Notes: generated by a model not told the origin, from the letters alone. 14,486 bases of DNA from DATLHO01 sp035539855 (GCA_035539855.1 DATLHO010000015.1:1-14486); one strand, 5' to 3'. Shown: positions 1-7,099, numbered from the stretch's first letter. Numbers and translations: made by a program.

Positions 1-857
1 AGATAGAGGATGTGGCCGTAGCCCGTCGTGAAGTCGCCCACCGAGTGCGTCGAGAAGCCGTACTTCTGCGGATTGCGCAGGAGCTCCTCGGCGTACTGGC
101 GCCAGTCGTCGATCTCGGGATGCACGACCTCCTCCATCCACGTCGCGGTCGCCTCGTAGAGAGCGAACTGCGAGACGCTTTCGAAAGGGGAGAGGGCGGT
201 GCGGTAGGCGGAGAACTGGACGATGTGATGGAACTCGTGCGCGGTCGTGACGCGCAGGCCGAGGATGCCCGGGGTCGGATAGCCGGCGTAGTCGTTGTCG
301 AGCACGAGGTAGCCGTGCACGCGCGTGGGGTTCTGGCCGAGGACATTGTCGCCCTCGGTCCACGCGCCACCGTAGTACTGTGAGGGCAGCTCGCAGATGT
401 AGACGTCGACCTCGGGTCCGGGTCCGCGATTGTCGTTCGGCGGCGGCGCGTACCCGAGCTCGTCGATCTCGACGCGCCAGGCGTACTCGAGGTAGAAGGC
501 GACCGAGTCGATGTAGTCCGGGACGCCGTTGGCGTCGCCGTCGCGCGCGTCGACGGCGTTGTCACCATCGGTGTCGTAGTGGATGCGGAAGTGTCCGTCG
601 GGGCTGAGGATCCTGGTCTGCTTGATAGGGCGGCCGCCGTTCTCCGACGGACCGCTGCACAGCTCGTTGACGACGCTCAACAGCGACGCGGGAAGCTTCT
701 CCGGCGCGCTCCTGCTCTGGGCGATAAGCGGCGTGAGGCAGCGTGGGTGCGGATGGTCGTGCGCGGTCGGATCGGCCTGTGCCTGGGCGCGGGCGGTCGG
801 GCCCGTCACCAGCAGGGTCATGCCGAGCAGCAGTAGAGCGGCAGCGCGTGTGATCAT
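1..857 (-). CDS. Secreted MXAN_6640-type putative zinc metalloprotease (3' end cut by window edge)
   Basis: Reading the minus strand from an ATG at 857 gives 285 codons with no stop before the window edge, so the C-terminus is missing. Residues 1-25 form a signal peptide (charged start, Leu/Ala core, ending near ARAQA). Residues 95-117 hold an Asp/Gly-rich segment (DTDGDN, then DANGVPDYIDSV) resembling a calcium-binding loop. Residues 207-211 read HEFHH, an HExxH zinc-protease motif, and are followed by Glu-rich helices (YEATATWMEE, 234-243) that could supply the third zinc ligand. This order (D-rich NGVPDYID, then HEFxHxVQF, then ATATWMEE) is what I remember of the MXAN_6640 family of putative metalloproteases, often secreted and often carrying a C-terminal sorting domain. 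I infer an extracellular protease; the substrate is unknown. It lies 142 bases downstream of the thioesterase gene on the same strand. Confidence 0.72.
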   Translation of the reverse strand, partial: MITRAAALLLLGMTLLVTGPTARAQAQADPTAHDHPHPRCLTPLIAQSRSAPEKLPASLLSVVNELCSGPSENGGRPIKQTRILSPDGHFRIHYDTDGDNAVDARDGDANGVPDYIDSVAFYLEYAWRVEIDELGYAPPPNDNRGPGPEVDVYICELPSQYYGGAWTEGDNVLGQNPTRVHGYLVLDNDYAGYPTPGILGLRVTTAHEFHHIVQFSAYRTALSPFESVSQFALYEATATWMEEVVHPEIDDWRQYAEELLRNPQKYGFSTHSVGDFTTGYGHILY

Positions 858-999
858 CGGCGTGGGTTGAGTTCCAAGCGTTGCAGTCGCGGCGACTCCG
901 AGTCGTCGCCGCCATCGAGTGTGGGTGTCGTCCGCGGTCCCGAGAATCTCGGCATCGACATCACCCCGCGCAAGCGTCATCTGCGTGGCGACCATGCGA

Positions 1000-1494
1000 T
1001 CAGGGCTGCTGCAGCGCGTCGATCTTCTCGCGCGCCTCGAGACGCGCCTGGCGGCGCATGCCGGCGGCCTCGTAGCGCCGGCGCTCGGCGTCGGTCTCCG
1101 GAAGCACGGGCGGCGCGGGCTGCGGCGTGCCGCTCTCGTCGAGTCCGACGAACGTGAGGTACGCGGTGTGCGCGTGGATGCGCGTGCCCTTGAGCGGATT
1201 CTCCATCTCGACGCGCACGCCGACCTCCATCGAGGTGCGGAACGCCCGGTTGACCGAGGCATACAGCGTGACGACGGCGCCCTGGTGAATCGGTGCGTGG
1301 AAGCTCATGCCGTCGACCGACGCGGTCACGCACACGTGGCGCGAGTGGCGCATGGCCGCGAGCGCCGCGGCGATGTCGATCCAGTGCATCAGGCGTCCGC
1401 CGAGCAGATTGCCAAGCTGGTTCGTGTCGTTCGGAAGGACGAGCTCGGTCATCACGACCTGCGACGCGGTCACGGGAATCGGTGTCATCTCCAT
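1000..1494 (-). CDS. Acyl-CoA thioesterase, hotdog fold (YciA/ACOT type)
   Basis: This 164-residue protein has the features of bacterial YciA-like acyl-CoA thioesterases, cytosolic enzymes that hydrolyse acyl-CoA to free acid and CoA. The segment NDTNQLGNLLGGRLMHWID (residues 22-40) is the family signature: N25 precedes the central hotdog helix and D40 ends it, matching the usual catalytic Asn/Asp pair. It continues with VTASVDGMSFHAPIHQG, the second strand region, and a C-terminal segment typical of one-domain members (PVLPETDAERRRYEAAGMRR). The length is normal for a single hotdog domain. The ATG at 1494 lies only 3 bases after the stop of the BamD-like gene, so the two are probably co-transcribed. 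Chain-length preference cannot be read from the sequence. Confidence 0.88.
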   Translation of the reverse strand: MEMTPIPVTASQVVMTELVLPNDTNQLGNLLGGRLMHWIDIAAALAAMRHSRHVCVTASVDGMSFHAPIHQGAVVTLYASVNRAFRTSMEVGVRVEMENPLKGTRIHAHTAYLTFVGLDESGTPQPAPPVLPETDAERRRYEAAGMRRQARLEAREKIDALQQP

Positions 1495-1497
1495 CGC

Positions 1498-2274
1498 TTA
1501 GCGGCAGCCGGTGGTTTGGAATGTGCGGGCCGGTCCGACGCCGGGATCATCGGGCCGGGCGAGGACGATCGAGTCGGCGAACGAGCGTGCCTCGGTCGCG
1601 CGCTCGAGCTCGCAGAGCGACACGATCTTGCCGCCGACCGCCCGACCGAAGTAGTCGGTGTCGGCGAACTCCTCGAGGACCTTCGAATAGTACACCAGCG
1701 CAGCGGTCGGATCGTCGAGACGCCCGTACTGCTCGGCGACCTCGAAGTCACGGCGCGCGAGCTTGCTGCGCAGCTCGCCGACGCGGCCCTGTGCCAGCGT
1801 CGCGAGCGAGTCGCCGGCATACGCGAGTGCGAACGCGCGGAAGTGGTCGATCGCCGCGCGCGTCTCCTTCTGGTCGCGGTCGTACGTGCCCGAGCTGAAG
1901 AAGTAGCTCTCGCCGGTCTTGAAGCGGGCGAGCTTGTAGAACGGGGAGTTCGGGAACGAGCCGACGCGATTGTAGGCGTAGGCGGCCAGGTGATACTCAC
2001 CGTCGAGGAAGTAGCTCTCGGCCAGGTAGTACTGCGCGTCGTCGGCGACCTCGCTGGCGGGATCCTGCAGAACGATCGCCTCGAAGAGCTTGCGCGCCTC
2101 CTCGTAGTCCTCGTCCTCGAACTCCGCCATCGCCTGACGGAAGCGCTCCTCGGTCGGAGACGTGCGCGTGATCTCCTCGGCGCCGGAGCAGGCGCCGACG
2201 AGGCTCAGAAGGACGAGACCGAGAAACAGAAGCGAGGAACGGTGAAACGTCACGTGTCGAATGTTCGATGTCAT
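1498..2274 (-). CDS. bamD: BamD/YfiO-like outer-membrane assembly lipoprotein
   Basis: The start at 2274 is chosen because it gives a lipoprotein signal peptide (hydrophobic residues 14-28) ending in a clear lipobox, LVGAC, with the acylated cysteine at residue 29. An upstream in-frame ATG at 2484 would add an Arg/Ser-rich stretch antisense-like in composition and bury the signal. The mature part begins with TPR-like helices (RFRQAMAEFEDEDYEEARKL, then a DDAQYYLAESYFLDGEYHLA repeat, then FKTGESYFFSS) and the YDRDQKETRAAIDHFRAF segment typical of BamD. BamD is the essential TPR lipoprotein of the BAM complex that inserts beta-barrel proteins into the outer membrane. The length (258 residues) fits the family. 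A YbgF/CpoB-like or other TPR lipoprotein is the main alternative. It is followed after 3 bases by the thioesterase gene. Confidence 0.78.
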   Translation of the reverse strand: MTSNIRHVTFHRSSLLFLGLVLLSLVGACSGAEEITRTSPTEERFRQAMAEFEDEDYEEARKLFEAIVLQDPASEVADDAQYYLAESYFLDGEYHLAAYAYNRVGSFPNSPFYKLARFKTGESYFFSSGTYDRDQKETRAAIDHFRAFALAYAGDSLATLAQGRVGELRSKLARRDFEVAEQYGRLDDPTAALVYYSKVLEEFADTDYFGRAVGGKIVSLCELERATEARSFADSIVLARPDDPGVGPARTFQTTGCR

Positions 2275-2316
2275 ACTGTCGATTTCGGGGTTGGCGGAGC
2301 CGCTTCGCAATGGACT

Positions 2317-2342
2317 TCCGCATCGGCCGCGGCCGATGCGGA
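2317..2342. repeat. Perfect 26-base palindrome between two minus-strand genes
   Basis: The half-site TCCGCATCGGCCG is followed directly by its exact reverse complement. Three more pairs (2313-2315 with 2344-2346) continue it after one mismatch, and an outer 8-bp pairing exists between 2294-2301 (GCGGAGCC) and 2350-2357 (GGCTCCGC). It starts just past the stop of the exported-protein gene. No U-run follows on either strand, so it is not a standard intrinsic terminator. An mRNA-stabilising or attenuating hairpin, or a protein-binding site, is possible. Confidence 0.85.
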
Positions 2343-2344
2343 CG

Positions 2345-2992
2345 TCACTGGCTCCGCACCGTAAAGAGGAGAATCGCAACGATGGCCGACGCCGCGAGCA
2401 CGACGGCGGGCTCGACGATGGTCCGCCAGAAGCCGCCCGAGCTGTCGTCGGCGACGGTGCCGATCGAGTACGGATAGGCCGCATCGCCGAGGCAGGCGGT
2501 ATCGGCCGCCGCGAGCGTATCGGCTAGCGCTGCGGCGGCGCGGAGGGCGCGCAGCGGGCGCGTCGTGCCCGACTCGGCCAGCGACGACGGCGCGCTCGAG
2601 CTCAGCGACAGCGTGGCGACGCGCTCGAGGCCGTCGTCGATCCTACGATAGACGACGCCGATCGTGATAATCGCAACCTCGATGCGGCCGGCATCGGAGG
2701 CTTCGCAGCGGCGCACCGTCACGCCGCGGGCGGCGGCTCGCTCGACGATCGCCGACTCGAGGAGCCATCGGGCGTCGTGCTCGACGACCGCGACGCAGAG
2801 CGTATCGCCGTCGATCCTGTCGAGCAGCGAGTCGGCGGCGGCTGCGGCCGCGAGCTCGAGCCGCGCGAGATTGCTCGTCGCCAGCGGCGCGTTCACCAAC
2901 GCACGGGCCGGGGTCACGCCGGCCGCACCGAGCATGCCGGCGATCAGGGCGAGGGTTCTCAGCAGGGGCGAGAGCGAGCGGGCCATGCGCAA
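2345..2992 (-). CDS. Exported protein with C-terminal membrane anchor, unknown function
   Basis: I do not recognise this 215-residue protein. Residues 1-32 look like a signal peptide (MRMARS..., hydrophobic core LALIAGMLGAAG, cleavage near PARA). The middle part is an alpha/beta-like segment (DTLCVAVVEHDARWLLESAIVERAAARG) followed by AIITIGVVYRRIDDG and Ser/Ala-rich helices. The last 25 residues contain one strong membrane segment (VVLAASAIVAILLF) and a short basic tail, so the bulk probably sits in the periplasm, held by the C-terminal anchor. ATGs at 2992 and 2986 are both possible starts. The gene lies 70 bases upstream of the BamD-like gene on the same strand, separated by a large palindrome, which suggests a shared cell-envelope transcript. 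A minus-strand TACCTTTG box at 3081-3074 may be its promoter. Confidence 0.7.
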   Translation of the reverse strand: MRMARSLSPLLRTLALIAGMLGAAGVTPARALVNAPLATSNLARLELAAAAAADSLLDRIDGDTLCVAVVEHDARWLLESAIVERAAARGVTVRRCEASDAGRIEVAIITIGVVYRRIDDGLERVATLSLSSSAPSSLAESGTTRPLRALRAAAALADTLAAADTACLGDAAYPYSIGTVADDSSGGFWRTIVEPAVVLAASAIVAILLFTVRSQ

Positions 2993-3073
2993 CCGGAGAG
3001 TGGATCCGGCGACCAGGGCGCCGGCGCGTCTCGGGCACGGTCGAATATCGCGCGCCGAAGATCGTCAAGAACG

Positions 3074-3081
3074 CAAAGGTA
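3074..3081 (-). promoter_or_regulatory. Candidate Bacteroidota-type -7 box for the exported-protein/bamD unit
   Basis: The minus strand reads TACCTTTG here, a perfect match to the TAnnTTTG -7 element of Bacteroidota promoters. It would start transcription near 3067 and leave a leader of about 75 bases before the ATG at 2992. No TTG is seen at the -33 position with 21-nt spacing, so the call rests on the -7 box and its placement. Confidence 0.4.
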
Positions 3082-3139
3082 CAACGCTTCGACGAAAGGG
3101 AGAGGCGGCGAACATCGTGCACTTGGATACAACTGGGCA

Positions 3140-3172
3140 TTTGACAACGGGCTACAAAGAAGTGTATCTTTG
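3140..3172 (+). promoter_or_regulatory. Bacteroidota-type promoter of rpsT
   Basis: TTTG at 3140-3143 and TATCTTTG at 3165-3172 are separated by 21 bases, matching the Bacteroidota -33/-7 consensus (TTTG ... TAnnTTTG). The predicted start near 3178 gives a leader of about 30 bases before the rpsT ATG at 3209. The same 21-nt spacing occurs upstream of the second tRNA-Arg gene, which supports both calls. Confidence 0.75.
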
Positions 3173-3208
3173 TCGGCTCAAATGTACCAGTGAATATTTC
3201 CCGCAGGC

Positions 3209-3466
3209 ATGCCGCATCATCCGTCAGCTGAAAAGCGAGTCCGTCAGGACGCCAAGCGCCGCGCTCACAACCGTTACTACAAGGTCATGATGCGCAACGC
3301 GCTGAAGGCCGTGCGCACGGCCGGTACGCGTGAGGATCTCGTTGAGAAGGTGCGCCAGGCCACGCGTGTCCTCGACCGCCTCGCGGTCAAGGGCATCATC
3401 CATCGCAACTTCGCGGCCAACCGCAAGTCGCAGATGGCTCGTCTGCTCGCGAACTACGAGGGCTGA
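3209..3466 (+). CDS. rpsT: 30S ribosomal protein S20
   Basis: The 85-residue basic protein has the S20 pattern throughout: MPHHPSAEKRVRQDAKRRAHNR at the N-terminus, then RYYKVMMRNALKAVR, and a C-terminal VKGIIHRNFAANRKSQMARL that matches the GxIHxNxAARxKS core of the family. S20 is a helical protein that binds 16S rRNA early in assembly of the small subunit. The length is normal. The ATG at 3209 lacks an upstream Shine-Dalgarno sequence, as is common in Bacteroidota. A promoter with correct spacing lies just upstream, and tRNA-Arg(ACG) follows 32 bases after the stop with no promoter visible between them, so S20 and the tRNA are probably transcribed together up to the terminator at 3574. Confidence 0.97.
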   Translation: MPHHPSAEKRVRQDAKRRAHNRYYKVMMRNALKAVRTAGTREDLVEKVRQATRVLDRLAVKGIIHRNFAANRKSQMARLLANYEG

Positions 3467-3498
3467 TCGCCCGCGCTCGCGAGGCACGAACGCTCGTT

Positions 3499-3572
3499 GC
3501 AGCCGTAGCTCAATTGGATAGAGCATCTGACTACGGATCAGAAGGTTTGGGGTTCGAGTCCCTACGGCTGCG
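3499..3572 (+). tRNA. tRNA-Arg (anticodon ACG), copy 1
   Basis: A complete cloverleaf can be folded: acceptor GCAGCCG with CGGCTGC, D-stem GCTC/GAGC, anticodon stem TCTGA/TCAGA with loop CTACGGA (anticodon ACG, reading CGN codons after A34 deamination to inosine), and a T-arm with TTCGAGT. The discriminator base is G and CCA is not encoded. No promoter of its own is visible, so it is probably processed from the rpsT transcript. It is identical, base for base, to the tRNA at 14274-14347. Confidence 0.95.
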
Positions 3573-3573
3573 C

Positions 3574-3608
3574 AAAGCCCCGGTGAAGACACCGGGGCTT
3601 TCTTCGTT
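3574..3608 (+). terminator. Intrinsic terminator of the rpsT-tRNA-Arg unit
   Basis: A 12-bp perfect stem (AAAGCCCCGGTG at 3574-3585 with CACCGGGGCTTT at 3590-3601) closes on an AAGA loop and runs into TCTTCGTTT. It begins two bases after the mature 3' end of the tRNA. Confidence 0.88.
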
Positions 3609-3897
3609 TGTACCCCTACCCGCTGAGTCCTCGTCCATTTCGCCACGTTCATCACCCCACCTGCCAACTTCCCGATCCACCGGAAACGGTCCTGAAGTCG
3701 GGGATGTGTTAAGAAAGTGCGAAGAAGGTGTTAAGCAAGTGCGAAGCATCCTTGAGGTTCGTACCCGGCGATGTCGCGCATGAACTGCGAGTCGCGGATG
3801 TGCGCGAGGGGCGAGCTTGTCACGGCAGCATTGCGGTTGACCGCCGCAGTGACGATGTTAACCGGGTATCGGATCGCGAACTCTCCTGCCGCTACCT
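3609..3897. other. Spacer between the rpsT-tRNA unit and the HEAT-repeat gene
   Basis: I see no gene I would support in this stretch. It contains the 22-base tandem repeat described separately and is less GC-rich than the flanking core genes. No good TAnnTTTG box precedes the HEAT-repeat gene on the plus strand. The region could be a long leader or the edge of acquired DNA. Confidence 0.5.
3706..3746. repeat. Tandem direct repeat, 22-base period, two units
   Basis: GTGTTAAGAAAGTGCGAAG at 3706-3724 recurs as GTGTTAAGCAAGTGCGAAG at 3728-3746, one mismatch in 19 bases. The 22-base spacing puts the copies about two helical turns apart, on the same face of the DNA, as expected for a regulator bound twice; a slippage remnant is equally possible. 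Confidence 0.8.
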
Positions 3898-4962
3898 ATG
3901 ACCGTTCGTATGTCCGTCATCGTGCTCAGCCTTCTGTCGGTGCTGACAACTGGGGTTGTACCGGCACCTGTAGGACAGGTGTTAGAGCAGGGTAACGCCC
4001 CGGCTGTCACTGCGGCTACTGTGGACACGATCGTCACGGCGATGGCGAACGAGCGGATGGTCACTACGCGGCATGTGGGAAGGGGTGGGACCGAGCCGGA
4101 GCAATGGTGTCGGTACCTACGCCTACGGGATGCCGCGACAGACGATGATCTTCTTGCCCTCGTTGATCACAACAGCCCGGTAGTCCGCTGCTATGCCTTT
4201 CGTGCGCTTGCCGAACGAAGGCACGCCGAGGCGTTTCCCATCCTTGTCCGTCACATGATGGACACCACTGTGGTTACGGTCTTCTCATCTTGTCTCCTCA
4301 GTGGTGAGGCAGTCGCCGATTACCTGCTTGGAACGGTCAGCCCGAGCCATGTCTACTTCGCAGCAGGCGCGGTTCTCAACGCGGAGCAGCGGGCGACCGT
4401 CGATAGTATCCTCTTGTTCACCCCACATCTTCGGCTGCTCCATCGACGGTGGCTTCTCGATCGGCTTCCTGCGTCGGAGGGATCGTATCAGCGGCTGCGA
4501 GTGCTTGTGGTTGCGGAACGGGAGAGCGATGCGCTCGCGGCACTTGCCCGTCACCGCAGACCGGAGGACCGTCCACTGATACTCGCTGCCATACGATCGA
4601 GGCAGCGCGAACTTCTGTACAACGGACTTCAAGCTGCCGACGCTTTTCCTGACGAGTCGTTCTACAATGATCTCGTAAAAGTCTTTCGTCGGCATCGTTC
4701 CGACGGCGATGAGTCGAACGGTGAGTTCGAGCGAGTCTGTATCGCACTAGCGCAATACCCGCGATCCTCGACGGTCATTCTGTTCCGCGATGCGCTGCGA
4801 GAGAGGTCGAAATGGAGAAGGGACGACATTCTCGAAGCAGTGAGTGCCGCCGTTTCGACCCATCGTCATCCGATCTTCGTTGAACTGCTGCCACTGCTTG
4901 GAATGGATCAGGACGCTGTTGCGGCGTACCGTCGATCCCTCGAACAAAGCGACCCTGAGTAG
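3898..4962 (+). CDS. Exported HEAT-repeat-like protein, unknown function
   Basis: This protein has 354 residues from the ATG at 3898; the ATG at 3910 is an equally good start and leaves a compact signal peptide (MSVIVLSLLSVLTTGVVPA). Residues about 82-121 read as a HEAT-type helix pair (DDLLALVDHNSPVVRCYAFRAL, then AFPILVRHMMD), with weaker helical repeats through the rest (LAALARHRRPEDRPLILAAI; PIFVELLPLLGMD). The PVVRCYAFRAL segment resembles exported HEAT-repeat proteins of Bacteroidota, whose role is generally unknown; such helical solenoids usually bind other proteins. By eye the gene is less GC-rich than its neighbours: 4261-4320 counts to about 55 percent, against about 67 percent for 9001-9060. 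This suggests separate origin. No clear promoter, Shine-Dalgarno sequence or terminator was found. Confidence 0.72.
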   Translation: MTVRMSVIVLSLLSVLTTGVVPAPVGQVLEQGNAPAVTAATVDTIVTAMANERMVTTRHVGRGGTEPEQWCRYLRLRDAATDDDLLALVDHNSPVVRCYAFRALAERRHAEAFPILVRHMMDTTVVTVFSSCLLSGEAVADYLLGTVSPSHVYFAAGAVLNAEQRATVDSILLFTPHLRLLHRRWLLDRLPASEGSYQRLRVLVVAERESDALAALARHRRPEDRPLILAAIRSRQRELLYNGLQAADAFPDESFYNDLVKVFRRHRSDGDESNGEFERVCIALAQYPRSSTVILFRDALRERSKWRRDDILEAVSAAVSTHRHPIFVELLPLLGMDQDAVAAYRRSLEQSDPE

Positions 4963-5131
4963 GCTGTAGTGTCGTTGCGCACCGCGTCGTCCCGTTCGTC
5001 GTCGGAATTGCCACGACGCGCTTCGCCTCTCGTGCGACAGCATCGGCAAGTTCGCCAACCGAAGGGTTCGCTCGATAGTGCTTCTCGTGGATCGCGATCG
5101 AGTACCGGTTGTTCACTTCAACGAGAGAGAG

Positions 5132-5515
5132 ATGACAGAAGCCCACACCGCGAGGTTCGCCGCCGTACATCCGGTGATCCCCGTGCGCAACGTCGAGGCT
5201 GCGATCGAATACTTCGGCCGGCTCGGCTTCCGGATCGCGTTCCGAGACCCATCCGGTCCGACCCGGTACGCTGGACTGAAGCGCGATGCCGTCGAGGTAC
5301 ACGTTCAGTGGATGGACGAGGAGCACTTCACGAAGGGTGGCGACAGGATCAACCTGCGATTCATGATCGACGACGTCGACGCTCTGTACACGGAGTTCTC
5401 CGGCAGCGATGTGTTTGGACCGCGTACAGCGCTCAGGGACACGGCGTGGGGAACGAGGGAGTTTGCGTTCTATGACCCCGATGGAAATGGGTTAACGTTT
5501 TACCGCGACCTTTGA
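5132..5515 (+). CDS. VOC-family protein (glyoxalase/bleomycin-resistance-like)
   Basis: I take the ATG at 5132 (127 residues) because it puts the first VOC strand (HPVIPVRNVEAAIEYFGRLGF, residues 13-33) close to the N-terminus; an ATG at 5078 would add 18 residues with no family resemblance. The paired beta-alpha-beta-beta-beta modules can be followed: VEVHVQW ends the first half, INLRFMIDDVDALYTEF starts the second, and FAFYDPDGNGLTFYRDL closes it. The usual metal-binding Glu of glyoxalases near the end (DPDGNxxEF) is replaced by Thr, so a ligand-binding, bleomycin-resistance-type role is more likely than a metal-dependent lyase. The ligand cannot be told. It is convergent with the amidohydrolase gene that ends at 5578. 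Confidence 0.82.
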   Translation: MTEAHTARFAAVHPVIPVRNVEAAIEYFGRLGFRIAFRDPSGPTRYAGLKRDAVEVHVQWMDEEHFTKGGDRINLRFMIDDVDALYTEFSGSDVFGPRTALRDTAWGTREFAFYDPDGNGLTFYRDL

Positions 5516-5577
5516 GTCGATCCAGGGACATCGTGAAGCCACCGGTCGTCGCACGCTGTGTCGAATTCGCCCACCTG

Positions 5578-6693
5578 CTACAATCGACGAAACGTCGCGT
5601 CGATGAACTCCCTGACGCCCTGCGGACCCGACATCGACAGCACCGCCGACGCTTCGCGATCGACCTCCAACCGGAAGCGTAGGAACGGACAACAGAGGCG
5701 CTCGTACCCGAGAAGCTCGCCGATGCGGGCGAGTGAGTCGGCGTCGGACGCAAACGTGAAGCGGTACTCGGTACCGGCCCACTCGCCGTCGCGGACCGAT
5801 TCACGGAACCAGTCGAGCAGCTCGCCTTCGCGACGGCGGCTGTCGGCATCGAGCCGCTCGAGAACGCACGCGATCGCCGCGAGCGGCTCGGCGCTCGGGG
5901 TCGAGTCGACACATCGTTCCGGCGCCCAACGATGCGCGAGCCTTCCCGTGGCGGCGTCGAGGTCGATGTCGTGCACGAGCACGCCCTCCTCACCGTACGG
6001 CAGATGCGCGAGACACTCGCCGGCAGGGGAGATGATGCTCGTCGCCGACTCCTGGTCGGGCAGAGCGTAGTTGACGCTCGCGAAGTAGATCGTGTTCTCA
6101 CGCGCCCGCATCGCCATTGCGCTCTCGTAGTACGGCGCGCCCTCGGCGCCCCACCGCCGTTGCGCGGGTCTCTCGGTCATCGTGCCCGTGTGCTGCGGAT
6201 GGAAGACGATGTGCGCGCCGCGCACGGCGGCCCACCGCACCGTTTCCGGATACCGCCACCCCTCGTGACAGATCGCGATGCCGAAGCGAAGTCCGTCGAT
6301 CTCGAAGACATTGCGGCCGATGCCCGGAACGTAGTTCGCTTCCTCGCTCGGATCGAGCTGCGTCTTGATCTGCCGGCCGACGAACGAACCGTTGGCGTCG
6401 ATCACGGTCGCCGTGATCCGTCGACCCTCGTCGGAGACATCCTCGATACCATGAATCGCCGCGATTCGATGGCGCGCCGACATGCGAGCCAACGCGTCGA
6501 GCGCCCGCTCCTGAACGCTCGGATCGTACGCGAAGACCTCGAAGTCGAGTCCGCGCAGACCGGGCAGATAGGCTTCAGGGAAGCAGACGATCGAGGCGCC
6601 GCGGGCGGCCGCTTCGGAGAGCAGTCGCTCGATCCGCTCGAGGCCGTCCTCCAGTGATCGTGCGACGCGGGGCGAGGCCAGGGCGATGAGCAT
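5578..6693 (-). CDS. Nitrilase-superfamily amidohydrolase fused to a C-terminal CCPF-motif domain
   Basis: Residues 1 to about 265 form a carbon-nitrogen hydrolase domain with the full catalytic set: E40 in CFPEAYLPG, K110 in GRQIKTQLDP, and C142 in GIAICHEGWRYPE, with an accessory Glu near 117-118. These enzymes hydrolyse amide or nitrile bonds in the cytosol through a cysteine acyl-enzyme. The last 90 residues are extra. They contain a helix (GELLDWFRESVRD), a strand (YRFTF), ARIGELLGYERLCCPFLRF with vicinal cysteines C334-C335, and a closing GPQGVREFI. I remember this ERxCCPFLxF pattern as a small stand-alone family of unknown function. The fusion next to arsenic genes is notable because adjacent thiols can bind trivalent arsenic or mercury; that is inference. 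It follows the YnfA gene by 36 bases on the same strand. Confidence 0.85.
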   Translation of the reverse strand: MLIALASPRVARSLEDGLERIERLLSEAAARGASIVCFPEAYLPGLRGLDFEVFAYDPSVQERALDALARMSARHRIAAIHGIEDVSDEGRRITATVIDANGSFVGRQIKTQLDPSEEANYVPGIGRNVFEIDGLRFGIAICHEGWRYPETVRWAAVRGAHIVFHPQHTGTMTERPAQRRWGAEGAPYYESAMAMRARENTIYFASVNYALPDQESATSIISPAGECLAHLPYGEEGVLVHDIDLDAATGRLAHRWAPERCVDSTPSAEPLAAIACVLERLDADSRRREGELLDWFRESVRDGEWAGTEYRFTFASDADSLARIGELLGYERLCCPFLRFRLEVDREASAVLSMSGPQGVREFIDATFRRL

Positions 6694-6729
6694 ATGCGAG
6701 AGTTCAGTTGCATGAAGGGCGGCCAGGCT

Positions 6730-7065
6730 CTACCTCGGCCAGTACATGATGATCGCGACGCCGCCGACGCACATGAGCGCGCCGACGACGTCCGGCGAGT
6801 CCGGTCGCGTGCCGTCGACGAGCCATCCCCAGAGGATCGACATCACGACGAAGACGCCGCCGTACGCGGCGTAGACACGGCCGAAGTGGGCGGGCTGGAG
6901 CGTCGGCAGGACTCCGTAGAGCACGAGCGCGACGGCGCCGAGCGCACCGACGATCGCGCCGCGACCGTCGCGCAGCCACAGCCACACGAGATATCCGCCT
7001 CCGATCTCCAGGAGCCCGGCGACGATGAAGAGGACGATCGATCGAAGAGTATCGGGAACGATCAT
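6730..7065 (-). CDS. YnfA family (UPF0060) small membrane protein
   Basis: The 111-residue protein has four predicted membrane segments and the family motifs: AGLLEIGGGYLVWLWLRDGR near the N-terminus, then LYGVLPTLQPAHFGRVYAAYGGVFVVMSILWGW, and a C-terminal VGALMCVGGVAIIMYWPR. YnfA proteins resemble the small multidrug-resistance transporters and are thought to work as inner-membrane dimers in export of cationic compounds; they are often found near metal or metalloid resistance genes. The ATG at 7065 is chosen because it starts the conserved region; the longer open frame upstream is not membrane-like. It is divergent from the WD40 gene and probably co-transcribed with the amidohydrolase downstream. 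Confidence 0.92.
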   Translation of the reverse strand: MIVPDTLRSIVLFIVAGLLEIGGGYLVWLWLRDGRGAIVGALGAVALVLYGVLPTLQPAHFGRVYAAYGGVFVVMSILWGWLVDGTRPDSPDVVGALMCVGGVAIIMYWPR

Positions 7066-7099
7066 GCGGACGTTCTGTTCGAATTGTGCACTGGGGTTG

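Noticed and set aside
888..909. Short inverted repeat GGCGAC...GTCGCC between the metalloprotease and thioesterase genes
   Set aside because: The stem is only about six pairs and no U-run follows on either strand, so I do not call a terminator.
919..2364. Long plus-strand open frame opposite the thioesterase and BamD-like genes
   Set aside because: It is rich in Arg, Ala and Glu with no domain pattern and mirrors two well-supported minus-strand genes; in GC-rich DNA such antisense frames are common.
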